This document shows positions 51,548 through 60,317 of a stretch of 64,000 nucleotides of DNA, piece by piece. Each line of letters starts with the position of its first letter. Within the stretch, counting starts at the first letter, position 1. The notes under the pieces are model-generated. The model did no database searches. It saw only the letters and a list, made by a program, of their open reading frames with translations, and was not told the origin of the DNA. This stretch comes from Flavisphingomonas formosensis. GTDB lineage: Bacteria > Pseudomonadota > Alphaproteobacteria > Sphingomonadales > Sphingomonadaceae. The stretch covers positions 62,001 to 126,000 of the forward strand of contig NZ_WRPK01000015.1 in NCBI RefSeq assembly GCF_009755815.1. The letters run 5' to 3'. A program made the translations under genes and the position numbers.

Positions 51548-53179
51548 ATGCAATCGGCAAAAAGCGAATTCGACGTCATCATTATCGGAGCGGGCGTTAC
51601 GGGCCTGCACCAGCTGTACGAGATCCGCAAACTCGGCCTTTCGGTGCGCGCCTATGATGCCGCCGGCGGTGTCGGTGGCACCTGGTGGTGGGCGAGATAT
51701 CCCGGCTGCTGCTTCGATTCCGAAGCGCAGGCCTATGCTTACGGCTTTTCCGAGGAACTGGCGCAGGAGTGGGACTGGAAACATCTCTACACCAAGCAGC
51801 CGGATATCGAGAAATACCTCAACTACGTCGCCGACAAATTCGATCTGCGCCGGGACATTCAGCTGAACACCGAGGTCAAGGATCTTCATTGGGATGCCGT
51901 ACGCAGCCGTTGGGATGTCCATCTCAGCGACGGCGAGCATGTCCGCTCACGCTTCGTTATCGCAGCCGTCGGGATCATGCCGTCGCTCGCAACCTACATA
52001 CCAGACTTTGCCGGGCTAGACCGGTTCAAGGGGCAATGGTTCCATGCCTGTCTGTGGCCGCAGGAGGGCGTGGAGCTGGCCGGCAAGCGCATCGCGGTGA
52101 TCGGCACGGGATCGAGCGGCGTGCAGCTGATACCCATCGTCGCAGAACAGGCCGCTCATCTCACCGTGTTCCAACGCACTCCCAACTACTGCGCACCGCT
52201 GCGCAACGCCGAAGTTCCCGATGCACTTCAGCGTGAGTGGAAGGCGAATTATAAGCAGATTATGGAATTTTGCCGGAATTCCCTGGCAGGGTTTCCTTTC
52301 GAGTTCGACCCGCGCAAGGCGATGGAAGTGCCCAAGGAGGAACGCTGGGCCCAGTATGAACGGCTCTGGAATCGTCCGGGCTTCGAGAAGTGGCTAGGCA
52401 ATTTCGCTGATATCGGCACGGACCCCGCAGCCAATGAGGACTTCTCGGAGTTCATTCGCGGCAAGATCCGCGAAAGGGTGAAGGATCCGGTGCTCGCCGA
52501 AAAGCTCGTGCCGAAGGATCATGGCTTCGGCACCAAGCGTCCACCCTTGGAGACCAACTATTATGAGGCGTATAATCGCGACAACGTAAAGCTTGTGGAT
52601 TTGCGCGAAACGCCGATTGTCGAATTCACCGAAACCGCAATCCGCACGACCGAGGAAGACATCGAACTGGATATGGTCATTTTTGCCACCGGCTTCGACG
52701 CCTTCACGGGTGGTTTGACGCACATGAACATCGTCGGCCGCAACGGCGAGACTTTCAGTCATGCCTTCAAGGATGGCCCCCGTAGTCTGGTCGGTATCAT
52801 GACCTCAAACTTCCCGAACTTCTTCACCGCCGTGCCGCGCGCAAATTGCAATTTCCCGCGCTGCTCCGAAGTGGTGGTCGACTGGATCACGAATTGCATC
52901 CAGTATCTCGAGAACCACAATCTGCCTTGGATCGAGCCGACTCCAGAGGCGGAAGCGGAGTGGGACGATCATGTCGCCGACTTCGCGAAAGACCTGCTGC
53001 TGGTGAAGAACGATGTCGCTTCCTGGTTCACCGGTGCAAACATCCCGGGAAAGAAGCGGAAGTTCCTCCTTTACGCCAACACTCTCCCCGGCTTCCGGGA
53101 AAAGATCAATGAATATGCCCGCAACGGCTACGCAGGCTTCGTCTTCGGGCAGCCCGCCGATGCCGCGACGGCCGCATGA
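51548..53179 (+). CDS. Type I Baeyer-Villiger monooxygenase
   Basis: 543-residue FAD/NADPH monooxygenase. The FAD Rossmann motif is IIGAGVTGLHQ near residue 14, the NADPH motif VIGTGSSGVQ, and the Baeyer-Villiger fingerprint F-x-G-x3-H-x3-W-(P/D) is present as FKGQWFHACLWP. GGTWWWARYPGCCFDSEAQAY is typical of the cyclohexanone/cyclopentadecanone monooxygenase group. It inserts oxygen next to a ketone to give an ester or lactone. ATG 51548 has GGAG 8 bp upstream. It follows the P450 and precedes a lactonase-family gene, which suggests alcohol to ketone to lactone to hydroxyacid. Confidence 0.93.
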   Translation: MQSAKSEFDVIIIGAGVTGLHQLYEIRKLGLSVRAYDAAGGVGGTWWWARYPGCCFDSEAQAYAYGFSEELAQEWDWKHLYTKQPDIEKYLNYVADKFDLRRDIQLNTEVKDLHWDAVRSRWDVHLSDGEHVRSRFVIAAVGIMPSLATYIPDFAGLDRFKGQWFHACLWPQEGVELAGKRIAVIGTGSSGVQLIPIVAEQAAHLTVFQRTPNYCAPLRNAEVPDALQREWKANYKQIMEFCRNSLAGFPFEFDPRKAMEVPKEERWAQYERLWNRPGFEKWLGNFADIGTDPAANEDFSEFIRGKIRERVKDPVLAEKLVPKDHGFGTKRPPLETNYYEAYNRDNVKLVDLRETPIVEFTETAIRTTEEDIELDMVIFATGFDAFTGGLTHMNIVGRNGETFSHAFKDGPRSLVGIMTSNFPNFFTAVPRANCNFPRCSEVVVDWITNCIQYLENHNLPWIEPTPEAEAEWDDHVADFAKDLLLVKNDVASWFTGANIPGKKRKFLLYANTLPGFREKINEYARNGYAGFVFGQPADAATAA

Positions 53180-53420
53180 GCTGGTAGGTCCGCACAGGCA
53201 CTCGGCCATCTGCCGGCGCGCCGGCCCGGTGAGCACTGCGGTCGATTGGCCGCAACCGTGACTGCAGACCCGCGGACCATTTCCTAGATGTGCCGGGTGC
53301 CTGCACGAACACGGCCGCGGGCGTCCCGGGCAATACCAAGCTCGCCGGATAATACGATTGAACCAAGGAGCAGGATGACAGCACCGCGTAAACATTGGAT
53401 CCATAGGGGGAGGTCGACGC

Positions 53421-54083
53421 ATGAACATTGAAAATAGGCGCATCGCGGTGATCGGTGGCACCGGCAATCTTGGCCTGGCGCTGGCTGCGCGATGGGCCGC
53501 GGCAGGAATGCAGGTTGCAATCGGCTCGCGCTCCGTGAAGAACGCCGAGGCTGCGGCCGAGCCGATCGGAGCCGGATTCGGCCAGAATCGCGATGTCGCC
53601 CATACGGCCGATATCATCGTGGTGACCGTACCTGCCAAGGCTCAGCTCGACACGCTGAACGAAATTGCGGATGTGGTGCGAGGCAAGCTGGTGGTGGACA
53701 CCACGGTACCACTGGTGCCGCCGAGGGTGGCACGTGTGCAACTGCCGGCAGAAGGCTCGGCGGCTATGCGCGCGCAGGCCACCATGCATGATGACGTCGA
53801 GTTGATTTCAGCGTTCCACAACGTGGCTGCGCAGAAGCTGGCAAAGCCAGGGGACGTCGGCTGCGATGTCCTGGTGTTTGGCGACAAGCCCGAGATGCGC
53901 GATATCGGCATAGCCCTCGCCGAAAAGGCGGGCATGCGTGGTATTCACGGGGGCCCGCTGGCCAATTCGGCCGCAGCGGAGGCGATGACTTCGGTGCTTA
54001 TCCACATCAATCGCGTTTACGGCGTCGCGGAAGGCGCCGGGATCCGAATTAGCGGCGATTTGCAGCAACCTAGCGCTGGCTGA
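53421..54083 (+). CDS. F420H2:NADP+ oxidoreductase-like NAD(P)-binding protein
   Basis: 220-residue protein with the N-terminal Rossmann motif IAVIGGTGNLGLALAARWAAAG and IGSRS, the NADP-binding turn seen in NpdG/Fno. ISAFHNVAAQKL and GPLANSAAAEAMTSVLIHINRVYG are the C-terminal landmarks of that family. True Fno transfers hydride between NADPH and coenzyme F420. Whether this organism makes F420 is not visible here, so a related NADPH-dependent reduction is possible. GGGGGAGG precedes the ATG. It lies next to a luciferase-like oxidoreductase that could use the reduced cofactor. Confidence 0.82.
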   Translation: MNIENRRIAVIGGTGNLGLALAARWAAAGMQVAIGSRSVKNAEAAAEPIGAGFGQNRDVAHTADIIVVTVPAKAQLDTLNEIADVVRGKLVVDTTVPLVPPRVARVQLPAEGSAAMRAQATMHDDVELISAFHNVAAQKLAKPGDVGCDVLVFGDKPEMRDIGIALAEKAGMRGIHGGPLANSAAAEAMTSVLIHINRVYGVAEGAGIRISGDLQQPSAG

Positions 54084-54126
54084 ACCCCCACCAGACGCCT
54101 GCGGGGAACAGCATGCGACCCATTTA

Positions 54127-54142
54127 TCAACATAGTAGTTGA
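54127..54142. promoter_or_regulatory. TCAAC-N6-GTTGA operator before the luciferase-like gene
   Basis: TCAACATAGTAGTTGA, perfect 5-bp arms, 6-bp spacer, 52 bp before the start at 54194. Confidence 0.7.
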
Positions 54143-54193
54143 CAGATAGAATGCAGCAGAGCATTCCCGTCCAAAGAAAGTTTGGGGACTGTT

Positions 54194-55444
54194 ATGAAGT
54201 TCGGTACATTTTATCAGCAGCAGATGCCGCGTCCCTGGGATGATGGAGAAGAAGTTAAAAGCTTCTCGAACCACATCGAGCAGGCGGTGCTCGCCGACGA
54301 GCTTGGCTTTCACAGCGTATGGGTTACCGAGCATCATTTCCTCGAGGAATATTCCCATTCTTCGGCTCCGGAAATTTTCCTGGGAGCCGTTGCTGCGCGT
54401 ACCAAGCGGATTCGGCTGGCGCATGGCATCCGCCATACTCCGCCTGGCATCAAGCATCCGGCCCGTGTCGCCGAGGAAATTGCCACGCTTGACGTGATTT
54501 CCAACGGTCGCGTAGAATTCGGCGTCGGGGAGGGAGCCACCCGGCTCGAGCTCGGCGCACATTATATCGCCGGCCGGGAAAAGCGGGCGATGAGCCTCGA
54601 AGCGAGCGAGCAGATCGCCAACATGCTCGCAATGTCCCCGTACCCCGGCTGGGACGGCGAATATTTCAAGATGGAATGCCGCAACATCGTTCCCAAGCCC
54701 GTGCAGCGCCCACATCCGCCTATGTGGCTGGCCTGCACCAATCGAGAGACGATCGCGCTTGCCGGCCGGCTGGGTATTGGCGCGCTCGCCTTTTCCTTCG
54801 TTGATCCCACGGAATCGGCGCATTGGGTCGAAACCTATTATAATGCGATCAAATCCGATGAGTGTGTGCCGATCGGGCACGCGGTTAATCCGCGCATCGC
54901 GATGGTCAGCGGCCTGTCGATCGACGATGACCGCGCCACCGCCATCCGCGATGGCTATGACTGTTTCAACTTTTTCAAATTCTCGCTGAACGCCACGCTG
55001 ATGCGCGACTCCGTTCCAGGCTACACCAATCTCTGGGCTGATTATGTCGCCGAGCAGGCTGACAATGGCGGATGCGACATGGCGATCGCGGAAGCCCTGG
55101 CCCAGGGGGATGCATACACCGGCGCCTCCGGCACCGTGGAAGATGTTCGCCGACGGATGCGGCTTTTCGAGAATTCCGGCATCGATGAGGTGATCTTCAC
55201 CATACAAGGTGGACGTCGTCCGCACGCGCATATCTGCCAGACACTGACTCGTTTCGCCGGCGAGGTGATGCCCGAATTCCAGGCTCGGGATGCAGCGCGC
55301 CGGGCACAGCTCGACGCCGAACTCGCCCCCTATATCGAGGCGGCCCTGAAGCGGAAGAAGTGGATGAAAGCACTCGACCGTCATGAAGTGCCGGTGGTGG
55401 AAGGCATTCGCAAGAACATCAGCGCCACGGTGAGCCAGCTCTGA
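54194..55444 (+). CDS. LLM-class luciferase-like oxidoreductase
   Basis: 416-residue bacterial-luciferase-fold protein: MKFGTFYQQQMPRPW start, ADELGFHSVWVTEHHFLEEYSHSSAPEIFLGA (typical of LuxA-like monooxygenases with the EHHF motif), LAHGIRHTPPGIKHPARVAEEIATLDVISNGRVEFGVGEG, and PMWLACTNRETI. The group oxidises aldehydes or activated ketones with FMNH2. ATG 54194 is preferred over the in-frame TTG four codons upstream. It has its own operator and is followed after about 120 bp by the SMP-30 lactonase gene. Confidence 0.9.
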   Translation: MKFGTFYQQQMPRPWDDGEEVKSFSNHIEQAVLADELGFHSVWVTEHHFLEEYSHSSAPEIFLGAVAARTKRIRLAHGIRHTPPGIKHPARVAEEIATLDVISNGRVEFGVGEGATRLELGAHYIAGREKRAMSLEASEQIANMLAMSPYPGWDGEYFKMECRNIVPKPVQRPHPPMWLACTNRETIALAGRLGIGALAFSFVDPTESAHWVETYYNAIKSDECVPIGHAVNPRIAMVSGLSIDDDRATAIRDGYDCFNFFKFSLNATLMRDSVPGYTNLWADYVAEQADNGGCDMAIAEALAQGDAYTGASGTVEDVRRRMRLFENSGIDEVIFTIQGGRRPHAHICQTLTRFAGEVMPEFQARDAARRAQLDAELAPYIEAALKRKKWMKALDRHEVPVVEGIRKNISATVSQL

Positions 55445-55565
55445 TGTCGCGATGCGACATTCGGACACGATGCGAGTTCCCGGTGCGGTGGGAATGGAAG
55501 CGCGGCGCGGATACGCTCCCGTCATGACCATTCATCGGGACAAACGGATGGGGAGCGTCGTTGGT

Positions 55566-56465
55566 ATGAAAGTGCCGATCTTTGATCACGTGCTCGCCGA
55601 GGACTTGGGATTTACCGAGGGACCGTTATGGACATGCCGCGGCACCGTCATGGCGGTGGGGCTTTCCCGGGGCCTCGTCTACGAGATTGATCCGGCAGAT
55701 GGGTCGCGGATCCGGTCGGTGGAGATCGGGGGGCGGCCCAATGGACTGGCCGAGGGCGCCGAGGGCGACGTCTGGGTCGCCCAGGCCGGCCACAGGGGTG
55801 CACCGCCGTCGATCCAGCGTATCCGCGGCGACGATATTACGACCTTTGCGGAACGCTTCCATGCGCCCAATGACTTGGCGTTCGGCCCCGACGGCTTGCT
55901 GTGGTTCACCGATCCGGCCGGTCATGCTCTGGGCGGCGCGCCGCAACCGGGGCGGATATGGGCGATGGATAGCGAGAGCGGCATCTTTACGCTCAAGGCC
56001 GAGGGGGTGCTTTATCCCAACGGATTGGCTTTTTCGCCGACGGGCGATGCGCTCCTCGTCGCCGAAACGGCTACCGCGCGTATTTTGCGCTTCGACTATG
56101 CCGCCGGCATGCTCGAAGGTCCTACGCTGTTCGCGCAGATGGACAATGGCCATCCGGACGGCATCGCCTTTGATCAGGAGGGGAACCTCTATGTTGCGTC
56201 CACCGATGGACGCGACGTACAGATATTCTCGCCCCACGGCGAACTCGCCGAGATCATCGCGCTGCCGCCCCAAGGCTTTGCTACCAATTTATGCTTCGGC
56301 GGCGCGGATGCATGCACGCTCTATGTGACCTCGGCAAAGGGCGGGATGATCCTGTCGAAGCCGCGTAGCGTGCCGGGGCTGCCGCTGCTGAAGCCTCAGG
56401 AGCTTCCGGCGACGGTCTTCCACCTCCCCACGCAGGGCTTGGCCCGGCTCGCCGCATCCGATTAA
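55566..56465 (+). CDS. SMP-30/gluconolactonase-family hydrolase
   Basis: 299-residue beta-propeller with the metal ligands of lactonases visible: Glu in FTEGPLW, Asn in APNDLAFGPDG and Asp in HPDGIAFDQEG. In this position, after a Baeyer-Villiger monooxygenase, a role in opening a lactone ring is plausible. ATG 55566 is chosen over several upstream in-frame starts because the family begins near KVPIFDHVLAE. The stop overlaps the convergent VOC gene by 4 bp. Confidence 0.85.
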   Translation: MKVPIFDHVLAEDLGFTEGPLWTCRGTVMAVGLSRGLVYEIDPADGSRIRSVEIGGRPNGLAEGAEGDVWVAQAGHRGAPPSIQRIRGDDITTFAERFHAPNDLAFGPDGLLWFTDPAGHALGGAPQPGRIWAMDSESGIFTLKAEGVLYPNGLAFSPTGDALLVAETATARILRFDYAAGMLEGPTLFAQMDNGHPDGIAFDQEGNLYVASTDGRDVQIFSPHGELAEIIALPPQGFATNLCFGGADACTLYVTSAKGGMILSKPRSVPGLPLLKPQELPATVFHLPTQGLARLAASD

Positions 56466-56950
56466 TCGGGTTTCGATCCGGGCACGAAGCGATGCACCGT
56501 TTCGATCGCCTCGTCGAACGTCATCGATATGAGCTCGATGACATGTCCGTCCGGATCTTCCACAAAGACAAAGGGGCGTCCCGTCTGATCGTTGACGGGG
56601 AATTGCAGCCTTCCGCCCGCCGCCTCGGCCCGAGCGGCTGCCGCATGGACGTCGTCCACCTCGATACAGAAATGGAGAATGCGGCGCTGCCAGAGCGGCC
56701 GCTCGTCCGGCGGGCTCACATCGTCACCGAAGCCGATCTGCGCCAGCTCGATGCCGCCCCCCGGCAGGGCGAGATGTATACCCCGCTGGACGATGCCCGA
56801 GCCTGGCGCATCGAGCAACCGCTCGACGAACGGTCCGCTCCGCGGCACTGGCCTCGTCCCGATACGCGCGCCGAAGGCCGCCTGGTAGAATGAAGCGGAT
56901 CGGTTGAGATCGGCGACCTGAAGTGCGATATGCTGCAATTTAGCGGCCAT
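56462..56950 (-). CDS. VOC-superfamily (glyoxalase/dioxygenase fold) protein
   Basis: 162-residue protein of two beta-alpha-beta3 modules. Likely metal ligands are His in LQHIALQVADL, His in ILHFCIEVDDV and Glu in DPDGHVIELI. Members include extradiol dioxygenases, glyoxalases and methylmalonyl-CoA epimerases. AAGGAG precedes the ATG. It is the last gene of the right-hand minus-strand operon. Confidence 0.86.
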   Translation of the reverse strand: MAAKLQHIALQVADLNRSASFYQAAFGARIGTRPVPRSGPFVERLLDAPGSGIVQRGIHLALPGGGIELAQIGFGDDVSPPDERPLWQRRILHFCIEVDDVHAAAARAEAAGGRLQFPVNDQTGRPFVFVEDPDGHVIELISMTFDEAIETVHRFVPGSKPD

Positions 56951-56973
56951 GGCTTTCTCCTTGTCGACTGTAG

Positions 56974-57822
56974 CTAGGCGTCGCGAGACACAATGCGCTG
57001 ACGCTGGCTTCCCAAGCCGGCGATGCCCAGCTCGACCACGTCACCGGGCTGTAGCCAAATGGGTTCCGGCTTCATCCCCATGGCCACGCCGGGCGGCGTC
57101 CCCGTGGCGATGACATCCCCCGGCAGGAGGGTCATGAAACGGCTGCAATAAGCGACGATCTCGCGCACGGAAAAGATCATCGTCCTGCTGTTGCCGGATT
57201 GCCGCCGCACCCCGTTTACATCCAGCCACATGTCGAGATCCTGCGGGTCCATCACCTCGTCCGGCGTGACCAGCCAAGGGCCGATAGGGCCGAAACTGTC
57301 GCAGCCCTTGCCCTTGTCCCATTGGCCACTTTGCCGCTGGAAAGCGCGCTCGGAAACATCGTTCACGACGCAATAGCCGGCCACATGGTCCAGCGCGGCA
57401 TCCTCCTCGACATAGCTGGCCTTGCGGCCGATCACGACGCCCAGCTCCACCTCCCAGTCGAGCTGAGTAGAGTTGCGCGGCTGGATCGTGTCGTCATTAG
57501 GCCCGCACACGGCGCTGGGCGCCTTCAGGAAGATGATCGGCTCGCTGGGCACGGCCATGCCCGATTCCGCGGCATGGTCGGAATAGTTGAGGCCGATGCA
57601 GATGAACTTGCTCAGCCCGGTATAGGGCACCCCGATCCTCGGCTTACCCGGAACCAGGGGAAGACTCTCGGGATCGATCTGCCTCAGCCGTTCCAGGCTA
57701 TCCGCGGCCAGGGTTTCCGCAGTGAAATCGGGACAGACGCTCCGCGCGTCGCGCAGCCGGCCGGCATTGTCCACCAGTGCCGGCTTCTCCTCTCCGAGGG
57801 CCCCATAGCGAGCCAGTTTCAT
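56974..57822 (-). CDS. Fumarylacetoacetate hydrolase-family protein
   Basis: 282-residue FAH-fold enzyme with FICIGLNYSDHAAESGMAVPSEPIIFLKAPSA, the metal-binding DWEVELGVVIGR, NDVSERAFQ, and LPGDVIATGTPPGVAMG. These enzymes cleave or hydrate acylpyruvates and 2-oxo-acids. ATG 57822 fits the family start MKLARYG; a longer frame upstream overlaps the oxidase gene. It lies 52 bp after that gene. A terminal C-C bond cleavage or hydratase step of the pathway is likely, the exact substrate unknown. Confidence 0.9.
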   Translation of the reverse strand: MKLARYGALGEEKPALVDNAGRLRDARSVCPDFTAETLAADSLERLRQIDPESLPLVPGKPRIGVPYTGLSKFICIGLNYSDHAAESGMAVPSEPIIFLKAPSAVCGPNDDTIQPRNSTQLDWEVELGVVIGRKASYVEEDAALDHVAGYCVVNDVSERAFQRQSGQWDKGKGCDSFGPIGPWLVTPDEVMDPQDLDMWLDVNGVRRQSGNSRTMIFSVREIVAYCSRFMTLLPGDVIATGTPPGVAMGMKPEPIWLQPGDVVELGIAGLGSQRQRIVSRDA

Positions 57823-57874
57823 AGCGGATACCCCTGTTTCATCTCGATCTTCATCTTCACGTGCGGCGCCTGCT

Positions 57875-59044
57875 CTATCGTACGCCGAGCGCCGCAAGGG
57901 AGCGCGTCGTCAACATCGACCGATCAATCTCGTCAATCCGGCTCATCCCGCACAACGCCATGGTCAGATCCATTTCACGCTGAATGATCTCGAGGCTGCG
58001 CCGCACGCCAGCTTGCCCATGCGCGCCCAAACCATAAAGGAAGGCACGACCGATCATCGTGCCACGCGCGCCGAGCGCCAGCGCCTTCAGTGCATCCTGC
58101 CCAGAAGTGATGCCGCCATCGAGCCATATCTCAAGCTTGTCGCCCACCGCCTCGACGATGGACGGCAAGGCGCTGATGGAGGAGGGAGCGCCATCCAGCT
58201 GGCGTCCGCCATGGTTGGACACGACGACGACATCCGCGCCGACCTCCACGGCCTTGCGGGCATCCTCCACATCCATGATGCCTTTGAGGATCAGCTTGCC
58301 GCCCCATAATCCGCGAAGCCAGCGGACGTCGTCCCAGCTCACCGACGGATCGAACTGCTTGCTGACCCAATCGGCAAAGGAGAGTGTGCCCTCCACGCCG
58401 CTCGCATGCCCGACGATGTTGCCGAAGGTGCGGCGGCGTGTCGCTAGCATCGCCGCGCACCAGCGTGGGCGCCTCGCCATTGCGATCATGCTGCGCAACC
58501 CCAGCCGCGGCGGCGCCGACAAGCCGTTACGCAGATCCTTATGCCGTAAGCCTTGCATCGGCAGGTCGAGCGTCAGCACCAACGCCGAGCACCCCGCGCG
58601 CTTCGCGCGTCCGACGAGCGATTCGACGAAGGCCCGGTCCTTCATGATGTAGAGCTGGAACCAGAAGGGCACGCTGGTGTGGGCGGCGACATCCTCGATC
58701 GAGCAGATGCTGACCGTCGAGAGCGTAAAGGGGACACCGAAGCTTTCGGCCGCGCGGGCGGCCAGGATCTCGCCATCGCCATGGACCATGCCGGCGAAGC
58801 CGACGGGCGCCAATGCCACCGGCATGGTCACCCCGCGCCCCGCCATCGTGGAACCCTGGTGCCGCCCGGCGATATTCACCGCAACCCGCTGGCGAAAGCA
58901 CAGGGCGGCAAGATCCCGCGCATTGGCTCGGTAGGTCGCCTCGCTCCACGAACCAGCGTCGACATAGTCGTAGAACATCCGCGGGACGGACCGGCGCGCC
59001 CGCTCTCGCAGATGCTCGATACATGTGGCCTCGCTATCGCGCAT
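57875..59044 (-). CDS. FMN-dependent alpha-hydroxyacid oxidase/dehydrogenase
   Basis: 389-residue TIM-barrel flavoenzyme of the lactate/glycolate/mandelate oxidase family. Tyr25 in MFYDYVDAGSWSE, PVALAPVGFAGMVHGDGE, STVSICSIEDVA, ILKGIMDVEDA, and the catalytic His in VVVSNHGGRQLDGAPS are all present. It oxidises a 2-hydroxyacid to the 2-oxoacid, a substrate type the adjacent FAH-family enzyme could use. It lies in the operon between P450 paralogue 2 and the FAH gene. Confidence 0.93.
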   Translation of the reverse strand: MRDSEATCIEHLRERARRSVPRMFYDYVDAGSWSEATYRANARDLAALCFRQRVAVNIAGRHQGSTMAGRGVTMPVALAPVGFAGMVHGDGEILAARAAESFGVPFTLSTVSICSIEDVAAHTSVPFWFQLYIMKDRAFVESLVGRAKRAGCSALVLTLDLPMQGLRHKDLRNGLSAPPRLGLRSMIAMARRPRWCAAMLATRRRTFGNIVGHASGVEGTLSFADWVSKQFDPSVSWDDVRWLRGLWGGKLILKGIMDVEDARKAVEVGADVVVVSNHGGRQLDGAPSSISALPSIVEAVGDKLEIWLDGGITSGQDALKALALGARGTMIGRAFLYGLGAHGQAGVRRSLEIIQREMDLTMALCGMSRIDEIDRSMLTTRSLAALGVR

Positions 59045-59086
59045 AGGCCGGCACCCTCTCCCGGACGGATCGCAGCACCGCCGGTA

Positions 59087-60295
59087 TCAGCCCGCCGGCA
59101 CCAGATCGAGGTGAAGTTTGTTCAGGACGCGAATCGCGGTCAGCGACGTATCGTGACGGAAATCATTCTTCGGCGAGAGGCGGATATCCGCGAACCGGCC
59201 GAACAGCGCCTTCAGGGCGACCCGGCCCTCCAGCTGGGCGAGCGGCCCGCCGATGCAGCGATGGATGCCCTGGCCGAGCCCCAGATGGCGCGCGAGATTG
59301 GGCCGATCGGGCCTGAAGCTATCCGGGTCATCGAACATCGCCGCATCACGATTGCCAGAGTGCCAGGCCATGAATATCCGCGAACCGGCGGGCAGCGCGA
59401 TCCCACTCAATTCCACCTCCTGCGTGGTCGTCCGCGGGCAATAGGTCGCCGCGCCGTCCTTGCGCAGCGTTTCGTCGATCAACCGATCGAGATGACGATC
59501 GTTGGTGAGATCACCGCGATCCTCCAGGCGGATCACTTCGACCACCGACTGCGCCAACATCGAGGTCGAGGTCTGCGCGCCCGTGACCAACAGCCGGATA
59601 TAGGTCGCCATCTCGTCGATGCTGAACAGCGACCCATCGCTCTTGCGGGCATTGACGAATTCGCTGAGCGGATCGCCCCGCGGGCGCTCACGCAGCTCGA
59701 CGGCCATGTCCCCGCAAAAGTTCATGAAATCGACATAGCTTTCGATCAGGCGCGGCGGCAGCGCGGTCACGTCCGGATGATGCAGCAGCTGATCGAACAA
59801 TTCGAAGAAATCGACCGCCCACCGGTCCACCTGCATATGCATGTCGCGCGGCAGGCAGAGGATGTAGCCCATGACCCAGGCCGGATACGGCTTGGCGAAG
59901 GCCTCGATGAACTCGACCTCGGGCTCGTCCGCGAACCGATCGATCATCGCATGCGCCTCGGCCTCCATGGCGGGGAGTATTTCCCGCAGCCGTTTGGTCG
60001 AGAGCAGCGCGAGATGCGCTGTCCGAATCTCGCGATGCTCCGGCGCGTCGGTACCCACGAGATCGGGCGTCGTCTGGTAGCGCTGGCCAGGAAAGCTGAG
60101 CACCGGCGTACGTCCGCGGCTGGAGAACAGCGCCGGATTGCGCAGGACATATTCGATATCCTGGTGACGCGTCACCACATGCATGTTGCGGGAAGGCACC
60201 GGGAACACCGGGCAATGCGTGCGGGCATGCGCGAAGAACGGAAACGGATCCTCGAGCATTTCGGCCGAGCCGAACTCGCTGTCAGCGCTGGTCAT
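59087..60295 (-). CDS. Cytochrome P450, paralogue 2
   Basis: 402-residue P450, duplicated relative to 50202-51410. The heme ligand is Cys347 in LGLGQGIHRCIGGPLAQLE, the ExxR is in ETLRKDG, and the I-helix TGAQTST carries Gln241 in place of the usual acidic residue, as in the paralogue. ATG 60295 has AGGAG 7 bp upstream. It follows the GMC oxidoreductase gene by 22 bp. A hydroxylation at another position, or of another intermediate, is the simplest reason for a second copy. Confidence 0.92.
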   Translation of the reverse strand: MTSADSEFGSAEMLEDPFPFFAHARTHCPVFPVPSRNMHVVTRHQDIEYVLRNPALFSSRGRTPVLSFPGQRYQTTPDLVGTDAPEHREIRTAHLALLSTKRLREILPAMEAEAHAMIDRFADEPEVEFIEAFAKPYPAWVMGYILCLPRDMHMQVDRWAVDFFELFDQLLHHPDVTALPPRLIESYVDFMNFCGDMAVELRERPRGDPLSEFVNARKSDGSLFSIDEMATYIRLLVTGAQTSTSMLAQSVVEVIRLEDRGDLTNDRHLDRLIDETLRKDGAATYCPRTTTQEVELSGIALPAGSRIFMAWHSGNRDAAMFDDPDSFRPDRPNLARHLGLGQGIHRCIGGPLAQLEGRVALKALFGRFADIRLSPKNDFRHDTSLTAIRVLNKLHLDLVPAG

Positions 60296-60317
60296 CTCTG
60301 TCTCCTTGCCGTGCCGG

